From NCBI GenBank assembly GCA_001002325.1, contig LCNZ01000008.1, positions 1 through 40,009 on the forward strand: a stretch of DNA of 40,009 nt. Direction: 5' to 3'. The first letter of the stretch is position 1. Each line of letters opens with the position of its first letter. Shown piece after piece: positions 1 to 8,035 of the stretch. The DNA comes from Candidatus Amesbacteria bacterium GW2011_GWB1_47_19 (lineage in GTDB: Bacteria > Patescibacteriota > Microgenomatia > CAZETR01 > Amesbacteraceae). The notes beneath the pieces are model-generated. The model was not told the DNA's origin, searched no databases, and saw only the letters and a program-made list of their open reading frames with translations. The position numbers were made by a program, and so were the translations under genes.

Positions 1-315
1 CTGGGAGAATTTGGCAAGTGAGGGATTGTAATAACGGGCGTTATAGTAATAAAGACCGGTGGTATCCACATCAGATATTTGGCCGGTGTATTGTTTTTCC
101 GTGGGCAGACTGTCGGAAGCGCTGCGGGTGGTACCGTAGGGATAGTAACTTTGTTTAGACACCAGTCGCCCTTGGGTGTCCGTTACCCTGCTGGTACTCC
201 CTAAATGGTCCGGGTGGATAAAGTAGAGGGTATCGGACGCCTGGGAATTGGATGCCTGAAGGAAAAACCCCACGATGAAACTTCCATAAAGGATTATTGA
301 TTTTTTTGCACCCAC
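1..315 (-). CDS. Exported RHS core/tip protein, partial (runs off left edge)
   Basis: This frame is open from a GTG at 315 to the window edge, giving 105 visible residues. The N-terminus looks like a signal peptide: a KK charge pair, a hydrophobic stretch (IILYGSFIVGFFL), then an ASNSQA-type cleavage region. It is followed at once by the end of an RHS core: YFIHPDHLGS, then YYPYGTTRS and LYYYNARYYNPSLAKF. The same core end occurs in the ORF at 699-1874. Normally this segment closes a large RHS shell and is followed by a variable C-terminal domain, which here would lie outside the window. A short exported RHS piece without its YD-repeat body suggests an orphan tip cassette or a decayed duplicate. 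No Shine-Dalgarno is seen. The reading frame is certain; the GTG start is inferred. Confidence 0.6.
   Translation of the reverse strand, partial: MGAKKSIILYGSFIVGFFLQASNSQASDTLYFIHPDHLGSTSRVTDTQGRLVSKQSYYPYGTTRSASDSLPTEKQYTGQISDVDTTGLYYYNARYYNPSLAKFSQ
8..148 (-). repeat. Direct repeat copy 1 (RHS core end)
   Basis: This stretch matches 1600-1740 base for base, except in a short patch around 54-80. The last 69 bases (80-148) appear identical to the other copy. It encodes the conserved end of the RHS core, so it is a homologous segment that could support recombination between tips. Confidence 0.85.
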
Positions 316-323
316 CCTGTTCT

Positions 324-352
324 ATGCTAGAGCATGTAAACAGGGAATACAA
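324..352 (-). promoter_or_regulatory. Candidate promoter of the left-edge RHS tip gene
   Basis: On the minus strand TTGTAT (352-347) and TAGCAT (329-324) are separated by 17 nt. The -10 box ends 8 nt before the GTG start, so the transcript would be leaderless or nearly so. Both hexamers deviate from consensus. Confidence 0.35.
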
Positions 353-377
353 CTATGCCCAGTAGTTATATAGATAT

Positions 378-587
378 TTAAAGCGCATTTTCCTCCAAGT
401 CTTTCCTGTGCAGCTCTTTGGCGAGGGATAAGTAGATTTCAGTGTTCCTAACGTCTTTGTGGCCCATCACTTCCTGGATGGTCTTGATATTCGTTCCTTT
501 TGCGGCGTGATGCGCTCCGAAGGTGTGTCTCAGACTATGCACCGAAGCCCCAATTATTCCGGTTTGGGTAAGATATTTTCTCAGCAT
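378..587 (-). pseudogene. C-terminal fragment of a tyrosine recombinase (XerC/D-like)
   Basis: This 69-residue ORF carries the end of the catalytic domain of a phage-integrase-type recombinase: HSLRHTFGAHHAAKG (R and H of the HxLRH box), IQEVMGHKDVRNTEIY (the GH box and the nucleophilic Tyr). An in-frame TAA lies directly before the ATG. The other frames just upstream show no recombinase sequence, so the N-terminal SAM-like domain and the first catalytic Arg are missing. It lies between two RHS core copies on the same strand, as expected for the remnant of an enzyme that once rearranged or delivered this cassette. It is unlikely to be active alone. Confidence 0.75.
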
Positions 588-698
588 TTAGCTTACCTGG
601 ATGAGGGTTATAAGAAAATTACAAGGACTGAGGTAATGAATGTATTAAAAGTCTGGGAGTGAAGATGGTCTTTCCAATTATTTAAAACCTGTTCATAT

Positions 699-1874
699 TC
701 ACTGCGCGACATTCTTACCAGCCCATAACTCCATTCGTCTTTGCTCAATAATTCCATAATTAAACCAGGGGTCTGCTAAATATCCTGTTTGAACATGCTG
801 AAATTGTTCGGTGTACATAATTCGGTAGTCTGAAAACCCAGACTCCGTTAACCTCCATGTCATGTATTCCGGCGGTACAATAATGGTTTTGTCCATTTGA
901 TTTGAAGCTCCTCTATATATATAGGATCCCCCCGGCTTTACCACTCTGCTAACTTCGTCATAATAGCTTGGTTCGAACAACAAATCTGCGGGTAAACATG
1001 AAGAGCAGGCAAAATCCACCGAGTTTGACGCAAAAGGCAGGTTTAATGCGTCTGCAACTACATCCGGTTTTGCTCCTATATCAATATTTACCGTGGTGCG
1101 CGGAGGAAGGTCAGGAAATTGATAATAACCCGAGGCATTTCCTCCACCAATGTCAATTAGTACAGGCGCGTTAGATGCTGAATCGGCGTCATCGATTGCT
1201 CTTCCCAGGCTATTTGTAACATTCGGCCCAGCCGCTTGTGCCGCAACTGCACACATTCCCGGATCCCCTGCGAATGCGCACAAGGTCGTATCTAACGCTT
1301 CAGCTACTTGCGGGCCAGCTACATACATTGCCCCCCAATAAGCTGCTACCTGTGGCGCAACGGTTAATACTGTTTGCGCGGCTTTTTGAGTAAAACCTTC
1401 AGGATCATTTACCCAGTACGATGCTAAATTATTTGCGAATTTCCTAATTCCATTAAAGTCATGAGAAATAGCCTCTTTCCAGCAATTGGGATTCCAAGGA
1501 ACACAAGCTTCTCTTCCAGTGGGGTCAACTAAGGAAGAGGGATTATTTTTTACATAAGCATAGAGATTGAGGCCGTTAAGGGCAGAATCAGCTTGGGTAA
1601 ATTTGGCAAGTGAGGGATTGTAATAACGGGCGTTATAGTAATAAAGACCGGTGGAATCGGTATCAGAAACCTGGCCGGTGTATTGTTTTTCCGTGGGCAG
1701 ACTGTCGGAAGCGCTGCGGGTGGTACCGTAGGGATAGTAATTCTGTTTTGAAACCAGCCTTCCGGAAGTATCCGTAGCCAGAGCGGTACTACCCAAATGA
1801 TCGGAGTGAATATAGACAAGTGACTGCGCGGATACAAATTGCTGGCGGTTACCGGCTAATGGTGATGTTGTCAA
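699..1874 (-). CDS. RHS core end fused to a methyltransferase-like C-terminal tip
   Basis: Residues 21-120 are the end of an RHS core: YIHSDHLGS (21-29), YYPYGTTRS, GLYYYNARYYNPSLAKFTQAD, and the conserved cut-point motif DPTGRE (117-122). A helical, Ala-rich spacer follows. Residues 236-330 look like a class I SAM-dependent methyltransferase: VLIDIGGGNASG (motif I), NIDIG (acidic loop), DALNLPF, and EVSRVVKPGGSYIYRG. In RHS systems the segment after DPxG is the variable effector. The ORF overlaps the stop of the big RHS gene and lies in a different frame, open from 1901. The only start is TTG at 1874, with no ribosome-binding site. It may be read by a +1 shift from the upstream gene, started at TTG, or split by a mutation or assembly error. 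No immunity-like gene is seen next to it. Confidence 0.65.
   Translation of the reverse strand: MTTSPLAGNRQQFVSAQSLVYIHSDHLGSTALATDTSGRLVSKQNYYPYGTTRSASDSLPTEKQYTGQVSDTDSTGLYYYNARYYNPSLAKFTQADSALNGLNLYAYVKNNPSSLVDPTGREACVPWNPNCWKEAISHDFNGIRKFANNLASYWVNDPEGFTQKAAQTVLTVAPQVAAYWGAMYVAGPQVAEALDTTLCAFAGDPGMCAVAAQAAGPNVTNSLGRAIDDADSASNAPVLIDIGGGNASGYYQFPDLPPRTTVNIDIGAKPDVVADALNLPFASNSVDFACSSCLPADLLFEPSYYDEVSRVVKPGGSYIYRGASNQMDKTIIVPPEYMTWRLTESGFSDYRIMYTEQFQHVQTGYLADPWFNYGIIEQRRMELWAGKNVAQ
1600..1740 (-). repeat. Direct repeat copy 2 (RHS core end)
   Basis: Partner of the repeat at 8-148, in the same orientation with an offset of 1592 bp. Differences cluster at 1646-1671. The two copies bracket the methyltransferase-like tip and the recombinase fragment. 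Confidence 0.85.
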
Positions 1875-4800
1875 AAGTCCGGCCGGAGATATAGGCTTCG
1901 TTTAAGGCGTCCGCGAAGAGACGGATGGTATCCACCCCAAGAATGTTGGAGAAGGGAATGCCGGATTTGACAACGGTGTCGTTGACTGCCACGAAGTAAG
2001 TATGAGTTGAAAAATCCATGGTAATTTTCAAATTCTTGGCACCGGTAATGGTAGTAATCGAGGTATCAACTCCTCCTTTACGGGAAGCTAGTGTTTCCTG
2101 GACTCCATTTAAGTTTTCCCAAACCAGGCTAATGGCCACCCCGGTATTCTGGTCGGTGTCGGAAAGAGTGGCGCTGTCTCCCAGCTGCATAAACAGGCGG
2201 TAAGTATTTTCAGTAGTAGTCCTGGTCCAGTTGAAATCCATACTCCAGATAAGCTGGCCTGTAGTAACTTTGGTAAAAGTGTGCTTGACGAAAGGCAGAT
2301 TTACCTGATCGGTAGTTTTACTGAAATATAACTGGTTGTTGTAGACTTCGACCAGGGCGTTAACATTTTCTTTTTCGATCCAGGAATTGCCGACAATACC
2401 ACTGTTGGCCCGGGTGAAAGCGTCGGAAAAGATGACAGACGCCGAAGGCGTAGGCGACGGGGTGGGGGTGCGGGTAGGTCCGGGTGTAGGTGTACGGGAA
2501 GGTCCCGGAGTGGGAGTACGGATGGGAGTGGAGGAAGGTGCGGGAGCGGATGTCCCGCTATCTCTAACGGCTACCAGTTTTCCGACAAAGTAATAGTTTT
2601 TGCGCCAACCGAGGCTGTTCCCGGGCTGAGAGGTGAGCTCGAGATAGGGGCTGAAATACAAAGTGGCCGGTCCCGAAGTGACAAGTTTGGCCAGCCGCTG
2701 GCCGGATGCATCATAATAAAAGGAAGTGTTTTTGTACTGAGCGCCCAGGGGGGTAACTTTGGCCAGGCGGTTGTCTTTGTCGTAGGTGTAGGTACGCAAG
2801 TCATCACGGGTCAGGTTACCCACGACGTCGTAAGTATTTGCCATACCGGAAGAACCTCCGATGCTGACAAACTGCGGGCGATGATAGAAGCCGCCGGCCG
2901 CGCTACCGTACTGCAAGATTACAGACTGGGGGCCTTCGGTTTTGGTAAGTATGTTGCCGATGTCGTCATAGGTATAAGAAGCGGTATAGGCCCCGGAGGT
3001 ATTGGTGAGCCGGTTTAGGGGATCATAAGTAAAGTTCTGAGTCAGGTAAAAAGCCGAGCCGGGAGCTGACAAGGGATTGTCGTCGGTGATTTTGGTGATG
3101 CTTCCCAGGGGGTTGTAACTGTAAGACAGAAGAAGTTCGTCGGTATCCGCCAGGTTCGGGCCGGTAACCGACAATGAACCCAGACGGTTGTTTGAAGCGT
3201 CATATGAATAACTATTGATAACGCCATTTCCGGATGTGAAGCGGGTCATTTGGCCATCCTTATTGTATCTGGCCTGAGAGACATACGACGAAGTACCCCC
3301 GGTAGAGTAGAGATACGGCCGGTTGTACGTGTAATTAATTGTTTCCTGAGGAACTGAGTAGACGGTGACAGCTGAATGGTTTTCGGATAATGGCCTGCCA
3401 CCTGAGTCGTATGCATAGGTCACAGTTTCAGACAGAGCAGGTGCGGTCGAACCAGGCGGGATACCTGCCTGGGTGATAATTGTTTTTGAGGCCCTGCCCC
3501 GGTTATCGTATTCATTTTTTACCGTCCGGATTTCCACGGAACTTCCCGGGTCGTAGGAGTGGACTTCACAGGCTCTGCCGATACCTCCGGGGCAGGTGTC
3601 ATAGACGTTTTTTAATAGTTGCGTACCGGCGACGGATTTCGTCAAAAGCCGATTTAGTCCGTCGTAGGTGAGAGTAGATATTTCAGCTTTGGGATTAGTT
3701 TGTTTGACCAGGCTGTCCGACTTGTCATATTCGTACCTCCAGGAGTTGGCATCCCCGCTCATCTGGGGACTCATATCGACATTCCATAACTTGATTTTCC
3801 GTCCGAGAGTATCGTATTCAGTAATGTTTACCGGATTGCCCAACGTGTCCCTGGTTTTGGTTTCCGTACCCAGGACGGGTTGGTATTCATGGGTGGTAGT
3901 ATAAGTTTTTGAGGGTGCAACCTCCTCAGTTTTAAGTATCCGGCCGAAAGCGTCCGCTGTGGAAATGCTTTCGGCGCACGGGGTGGCGGAATTCCCGTCG
4001 GTACAATTTGGGCTGAGGGATTTGGTTTTGAGGGGATTCCCGCCGACATCATATTCAGTCCGGGCTGATGAGCCGTCCGGATAATTGACTGCGGTAAGCC
4101 TGCCGAAACCGTCAAAGGTATTTTTTATCTTTTTGATATCCGCGGTGGTTAAAAAGTTACGGGTGTCGTAAATATTGGTGCCGGGAGGGAGATAGGGGGC
4201 GGCGGTGTAACTCAGACTTTGGTATTCAACCTGACCCAGGCTGGTATAACTCTGGGAAGTCAATATGTCATTGAGATCGGTGCCGACAGGAATGCCGGCT
4301 GCGGACCATTCGTTTTCGTACCAGGAACTCCGGGTTTGGACTGTCTGACCCAGGCCGTTGGTAAAAATGTATGTCCCGGAAACCTTACCGACAGTGCCGG
4401 CATCGGCAAACCTGTTTCCCCGAAATACCAGTAATTTCGGGCCGGTATTGTTGACCTGGCGACCCAATCCGGTGAAACAATTGTTGGCTTCAGTGCAGGG
4501 GGAAATTTCGGTCTCATTGAAGTAATAATATTTGGAGAAGGCGTCGGGTTTGATACCGGTCCCCGGTTTTTTGCCGGGAAGATATGATTCAACCAAACGG
4601 CCAAAGGAGTCGTAAACAGAGGTGGCTGCAGAACCGTTGGGGTCGGTTACTTTTACCGGCAGTCCCCGAACCCCAGAATAATTCGGGTGAGAGGTATCGG
4701 TGATATTGAAGTCATAAGCGATCTGGGAAACCTGGCCGAGGTGGTTGGTGGTTTTGACCGGATAGATGCGGAAAACCGTATCGTATTCCGTCGAAGTAAT

Positions 4801-7383
4801 CCTACCCAGGGGGTCGGTGGACTTTACAGCCAACCAAGGATAAGTTGAATCGTAAGTGGTGGAGGTGCCGGCGTATGCCGCGCCGTTGACTAGGGAGGTG
4901 ATTTTGGTAATCCGGCCGAAGTCCCCCAGGGCGCCCAAGGTTTTGCCGTCATAATAAGTCTGGGTGTGACGGTATTTGGTACCGGAGGAGGAGTTGCTGA
5001 TCCAGGTTTCCTTGGGCAGGGGCAGAATACCTTTGGCGGTATTGGCAGCGGTATAATCGGTGATGCTGTAGAGGGGAGAATCGGAGGTGTCGTCAACGTT
5101 GGCATCAAGGCAGTTGACCTTGCCCCAGTCAACTACTGTGTGGGGCAGGGCGTACGGATCGCTGGTGCCGTCAAGGTGATTGTAGTTGGTGGTTGACCGG
5201 GTACACAGCTGGGGACCGGGCATGAGGGATTGGGTTCTGGATTCCACGGGCATGACCAGAGTAACGGTGCCCGACGGAAGGTACGAAACGCAATAGGAAG
5301 CGAGATCACCGGAGGTCTTTTCCACAACAGGGGTGCCGAACATATCTCCGAAACGAACTTTGTAATCCTGGACGGTCTGGATATAACTGGTGGTGTTTTT
5401 GGCGTCAAAGACGATGGTTCGAGAAGGCAATCCTTTGAGAGGATTGGGCTTAAAACAATTCGGGGTCTCAATTTTCTGGAAATAGATCTTTTTGGTTTTT
5501 GAGGCTAAAACGGTTTTGCTGTTTTGGGCATAGACAGAGGTAGTAACTTCCGGGTAACCCAGGAACTGGAATTCGGCCAGGGTGGCGTAGTTTTCGACCG
5601 ACGCCAAACCCTGAGATGCTCCGTCTCCGGTATAGGCATAGGAAGTCAGGAAAAAATTACCCATGCCGTCTTCAATAATTTTTGCGGCAATGCGGTGCTG
5701 CTGGGCGTTTTTGGCATGGTCGGTCCGGCAACCTTCCCCTGCCTCCATAATGTCGGGGTCACAATATCTGGTATTCAGGGCGTTTTTGGCATTGGCGTCC
5801 TGCCAATATTCGTAAGTAACTCTAGCGCTGTAGCCGTTTTCGACCGATTTCAGGAAAAAATCATTGGGGGTTATTTCCTGGACATTTGATCCACCGCGAT
5901 CCGTGAATGAAGTCAGCTGAGTGTATGAGAATTTGGATGAAGGCAGGCGTTTGGCAGATGCGTTTCCTGCCCGATCACTGTCATATACCCTGATTTCAGA
6001 CAGGAGAGAATGGATGGTTTTGTAATTGACAACTTCCGACTGGGAGTCGGGGATGCCGTTATTGTTGGCGTCATTGTGCTGTGCCGGATTCCAGCCGTAT
6101 TTGTAACTAAATTCATAAGCTCCGACCGATTTGCCGGAAGTTTTTATGGAAATTCTTAAAAGTCTGTCTTTGGATCGAAAGTATTGTTTTTGGAGAGTGG
6201 TGTCTCCACCGATTGCGGTGTAGTAGTCAAACCGGGGTTCCCGGATGAAATTCACCTCGTTTTTGCCGTAAGTGATTTTTAACGGATAGGCGGATGAGAC
6301 GTAATAATTGGAGTGAAAAGCACCTAATTCGATCCTGTACGAATAGTTAATTACAGCCGGGGTGCCGGAATTGACATTAAACGGACTTTCGACTTTGGAT
6401 AAATGCCATTTATAGGTATTTGAAACATAAGTGTTGCTTTCCTTGACCAACTTCCAGGCGATGGGACTATCTGCGCCGGAGGCAGTCTGGGTATATAACG
6501 GATACCAGTCATTACCCGTGCCTTCGGGTAAATTATCTCCTTCGGGGTCGTACTGTGTTTTCCAGTTGGTAACGGTGGTGGGATAGCCAAAGTAGTATTT
6601 GGTGCCGTCGGCACCGGTCACCAGCCAGTGATAGCGGCAGACGCTCAGTTCGCGGTTGGTACCTTCTTCGGCAATAATTTTGCATCTGGCCCACCTTTCG
6701 GCTTTTATCTTTAGGTTAGGGACTGTCCTCCAGACGCTGTAAAAACCGTCATCGGTCTCGTTGGACAATTTGGCTGATCCACCGGGAAAAACCAGAGTAT
6801 AACCCGAAGCCGATTTGGCGATATAGCTGATGCCTCCCAAGTCCCAGCCTAAACCTACAAAACCGGCCTGGTTCTGATACGGGACATTAATATCGTTGCG
6901 CCAGAGAGTGCTGGTACCTAATTGCAGGTTATCAACTGAAGCGGAGGAGTATCCGATATTCAGAGAGGGGGTCAGGCCGGCCGGCCCCGGAGGCAGGCTA
7001 ACGGGAACAGAAGCGGTAACCGCCCCGTTGAACTCGTCACTGCCGAATCCGTTGATGGAAGGGACAATTTGTTTACCTGTATCCCCTTCGGCGAGGGTTT
7101 CGGTGGCGGCTTGAAGAACCCGGACATCGGAAGGTGATGACCGGGAAACCTCCAGCCGGTTTACCAGAGGGGTATAGTCCTCACCTGTTACCTGGCCGTC
7201 GCGATTCAGATCGTAACGCAAGTCTCCGGTGCCCAGAGATGTAAAAAATTCAGGTACGGAAAGACCAGAGGGTGATTTGTTTACAACTGACTTCAGAGAG
7301 ACAATTACCAGAAGGGGGAGAAAAACGGCAGCAAGCAGCAATAGGAGCGGAAGACGGGGGTGTGCAGAATTAAAGCGGGACAT
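1849..7383 (-). CDS. Large exported RHS/YD-repeat protein with C-terminal lectin-like domain
   Basis: The ATG at 7383 is preferred over a TTG at 7416 because it places a long hydrophobic signal/anchor (residues 10-30, LPLLLLLAAVFLPLLVIV) near the N-terminus. Residues 58-69 (DLNRDGQVTGED) resemble a dockerin or EF-hand calcium loop. Then comes a SpvB/TcdB-type N-terminal region (INGFGSDEFNGAV, PPGPAGLTPSL, VGLGWDLGG), then a long array of YD-type repeats (EYDTLGRKIKLW, TYDGLNRLLTK, YDKDNRLAKV and others). The core stops short at YYFVGKLVAVRD. A Pro/Thr linker near residues 1610-1645 and a concanavalin-like lectin domain (VIFSDAF...FDNITISR) end the protein. The missing core end is in the overlapping ORF at 699-1874. 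Such proteins form a closed shell around a C-terminal effector or act as surface adhesins. The family call is firm; the role here is inferred. Confidence 0.85.
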   Translation of the reverse strand: MSRFNSAHPRLPLLLLLAAVFLPLLVIVSLKSVVNKSPSGLSVPEFFTSLGTGDLRYDLNRDGQVTGEDYTPLVNRLEVSRSSPSDVRVLQAATETLAEGDTGKQIVPSINGFGSDEFNGAVTASVPVSLPPGPAGLTPSLNIGYSSASVDNLQLGTSTLWRNDINVPYQNQAGFVGLGWDLGGISYIAKSASGYTLVFPGGSAKLSNETDDGFYSVWRTVPNLKIKAERWARCKIIAEEGTNRELSVCRYHWLVTGADGTKYYFGYPTTVTNWKTQYDPEGDNLPEGTGNDWYPLYTQTASGADSPIAWKLVKESNTYVSNTYKWHLSKVESPFNVNSGTPAVINYSYRIELGAFHSNYYVSSAYPLKITYGKNEVNFIREPRFDYYTAIGGDTTLQKQYFRSKDRLLRISIKTSGKSVGAYEFSYKYGWNPAQHNDANNNGIPDSQSEVVNYKTIHSLLSEIRVYDSDRAGNASAKRLPSSKFSYTQLTSFTDRGGSNVQEITPNDFFLKSVENGYSARVTYEYWQDANAKNALNTRYCDPDIMEAGEGCRTDHAKNAQQHRIAAKIIEDGMGNFFLTSYAYTGDGASQGLASVENYATLAEFQFLGYPEVTTSVYAQNSKTVLASKTKKIYFQKIETPNCFKPNPLKGLPSRTIVFDAKNTTSYIQTVQDYKVRFGDMFGTPVVEKTSGDLASYCVSYLPSGTVTLVMPVESRTQSLMPGPQLCTRSTTNYNHLDGTSDPYALPHTVVDWGKVNCLDANVDDTSDSPLYSITDYTAANTAKGILPLPKETWISNSSSGTKYRHTQTYYDGKTLGALGDFGRITKITSLVNGAAYAGTSTTYDSTYPWLAVKSTDPLGRITSTEYDTVFRIYPVKTTNHLGQVSQIAYDFNITDTSHPNYSGVRGLPVKVTDPNGSAATSVYDSFGRLVESYLPGKKPGTGIKPDAFSKYYYFNETEISPCTEANNCFTGLGRQVNNTGPKLLVFRGNRFADAGTVGKVSGTYIFTNGLGQTVQTRSSWYENEWSAAGIPVGTDLNDILTSQSYTSLGQVEYQSLSYTAAPYLPPGTNIYDTRNFLTTADIKKIKNTFDGFGRLTAVNYPDGSSARTEYDVGGNPLKTKSLSPNCTDGNSATPCAESISTADAFGRILKTEEVAPSKTYTTTHEYQPVLGTETKTRDTLGNPVNITEYDTLGRKIKLWNVDMSPQMSGDANSWRYEYDKSDSLVKQTNPKAEISTLTYDGLNRLLTKSVAGTQLLKNVYDTCPGGIGRACEVHSYDPGSSVEIRTVKNEYDNRGRASKTIITQAGIPPGSTAPALSETVTYAYDSGGRPLSENHSAVTVYSVPQETINYTYNRPYLYSTGGTSSYVSQARYNKDGQMTRFTSGNGVINSYSYDASNNRLGSLSVTGPNLADTDELLLSYSYNPLGSITKITDDNPLSAPGSAFYLTQNFTYDPLNRLTNTSGAYTASYTYDDIGNILTKTEGPQSVILQYGSAAGGFYHRPQFVSIGGSSGMANTYDVVGNLTRDDLRTYTYDKDNRLAKVTPLGAQYKNTSFYYDASGQRLAKLVTSGPATLYFSPYLELTSQPGNSLGWRKNYYFVGKLVAVRDSGTSAPAPSSTPIRTPTPGPSRTPTPGPTRTPTPSPTPSASVIFSDAFTRANSGIVGNSWIEKENVNALVEVYNNQLYFSKTTDQVNLPFVKHTFTKVTTGQLIWSMDFNWTRTTTENTYRLFMQLGDSATLSDTDQNTGVAISLVWENLNGVQETLASRKGGVDTSITTITGAKNLKITMDFSTHTYFVAVNDTVVKSGIPFSNILGVDTIRLFADALNEAYISGRTFDNITISR
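2440..2560 (-). repeat. Short tandem repeat encoding a Pro/Thr linker
   Basis: Near-identical 24-base units encode RTPTPGP-type repeats on the minus strand. They join the RHS core to the lectin-like domain. Such linkers are common in exported proteins and form extended spacers. Confidence 0.75.
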
Positions 7384-7505
7384 AAAATCTCGGTATCCGG
7401 AATAAGTGTATATCAAACAAGCTGAATTTGCATCAGTCGGGGAGCGAAGCTTTTAGCCCGATTAAGAAGAACTACCGTAAACCGCATAAATCCGTAGAAA
7501 GATGA

Positions 7506-7526
7506 TATAATCCCACGATAAAGGAG
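7506..7526 (+). promoter_or_regulatory. -10 box and Shine-Dalgarno for the DUF5678-like gene
   Basis: TATAAT at 7506-7511 and AAGGAG at 7521-7526, 10 nt before the GTG start at 7537. No good -35 is seen. This is one of the few clear Shine-Dalgarno sites in the window and supports the GTG start. Confidence 0.55.
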
Positions 7527-7536
7527 TGAAAAATCA

Positions 7537-7860
7537 GTGGGCAAAGAAGATAATAGTGTTGTAATATCCGAAAAACTAGCTGAAGACCCCAATTTCATAG
7601 CGTACCTGCAAGCTCAAGCGTCAGGTGAATTCGATAAAATGGAAGCGGGAACATTTGTTGCTTATCATGGGGGACGTTTAGTCGGAACTGGTATGGATAG
7701 GGACAAACTATTTCAAAAGCTTCACGAAAAAGGCATTGAAGGGTTCTTCTTCCACCAGGTGGGTGTACCAGAGCAAGTTGTCCATCTTCGTTCACCGCAT
7801 GTTGCAAGAAGAACTAGTCGTAGAAATGTTTTAGTACCTGGTCGGGGAGCGGGGAATTGA
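7537..7860 (+). CDS. Small DUF5678-like protein
   Basis: A 107-residue soluble protein starting at GTG 7537 behind a good Shine-Dalgarno. The middle, FVAYHGGRLVGTGMDRDKLFQKLHEKG followed by a FFHQVG strand, matches the pattern I know for DUF5678 (a self-contained domain of unknown function with a 'what-is-your-own-value' strand, a G-x-D turn, a helix and a final strand). I recognise this by pattern only. The last six residues are encoded by the 3' end of a tRNA-Pro fragment on the other strand, so gene and tRNA fragment overlap convergently. No operon partner lies on the plus strand. No biochemical function can be assigned. Confidence 0.6.
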   Translation: MGKEDNSVVISEKLAEDPNFIAYLQAQASGEFDKMEAGTFVAYHGGRLVGTGMDRDKLFQKLHEKGIEGFFFHQVGVPEQVVHLRSPHVARRTSRRNVLVPGRGAGN

Positions 7861-7879
7861 ACCCCGTCCTTTCGCACCC
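7841..7879 (-). other. Left attachment-like site: displaced 3' half of tRNA-Pro
   Basis: 39 bp identical to 16071-16109, covering tRNA-Pro from the anticodon loop to position 74. The flanking bases 7839-7840 complete an encoded CCA end. There is no tRNA 5' half beside it. This is the expected relic when an element integrates into the 3' half of a tRNA gene and pushes the original 3' end to the far side. Confidence 0.8.
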
Positions 7880-7889
7880 TGCCAAAACC

Positions 7890-8009
7890 CTAGTGGTGCT
7901 GACGTCTCCGGGGGTCACGGGTAAGAAACCTGGCGGGACGCAGTTCATCCCGATCATTTCTGATCAACATCCCCGCGTTGGCGTTATCACATTTCTTAGT
8001 CATCGCCAT
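7890..8009 (-). CDS. Possible small protein of 39 residues
   Basis: ATG at 8009 (or 8003) to TAG at 7892-7890, 26 nt downstream of the phosphorylase gene on the same strand, with AAAAGG about 7 nt before the ATG. The peptide is basic at its C-terminus (FLTRDPRRRQHH). The LTRDPR string recalls the C-terminal part of ribosomal protein S9, but the rest does not match and it may be coincidence. The region is more G+C-rich than the other island genes. I do not recognise a function. Confidence 0.3.
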   Translation of the reverse strand: MAMTKKCDNANAGMLIRNDRDELRPARFLTRDPRRRQHH

Positions 8010-8035
8010 TTTATGCCTTTTGTTTAATAAGCCAT

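Noticed and set aside
155-352. 65-residue minus-strand ORF at the left edge
   Set aside because: It is a shadow of the RHS frame that starts at 315 and runs off the window.
378-587. Integrase of the tRNA-Pro island
   Set aside because: It lies outside the repeats, is missing its N-terminal part and sits between RHS repeats, so it belongs to that locus or is an unrelated remnant.
2440-2560. CRISPR or regulatory repeat array
   Set aside because: The units are adjacent, have no spacers and encode a Pro/Thr linker in frame.
7839-7975. tmRNA or intron-containing tRNA at the left repeat
   Set aside because: Only the 3' half of tRNA-Pro is present. No tmRNA 5' end, tag frame or matching anticodon-stem strand is found upstream.
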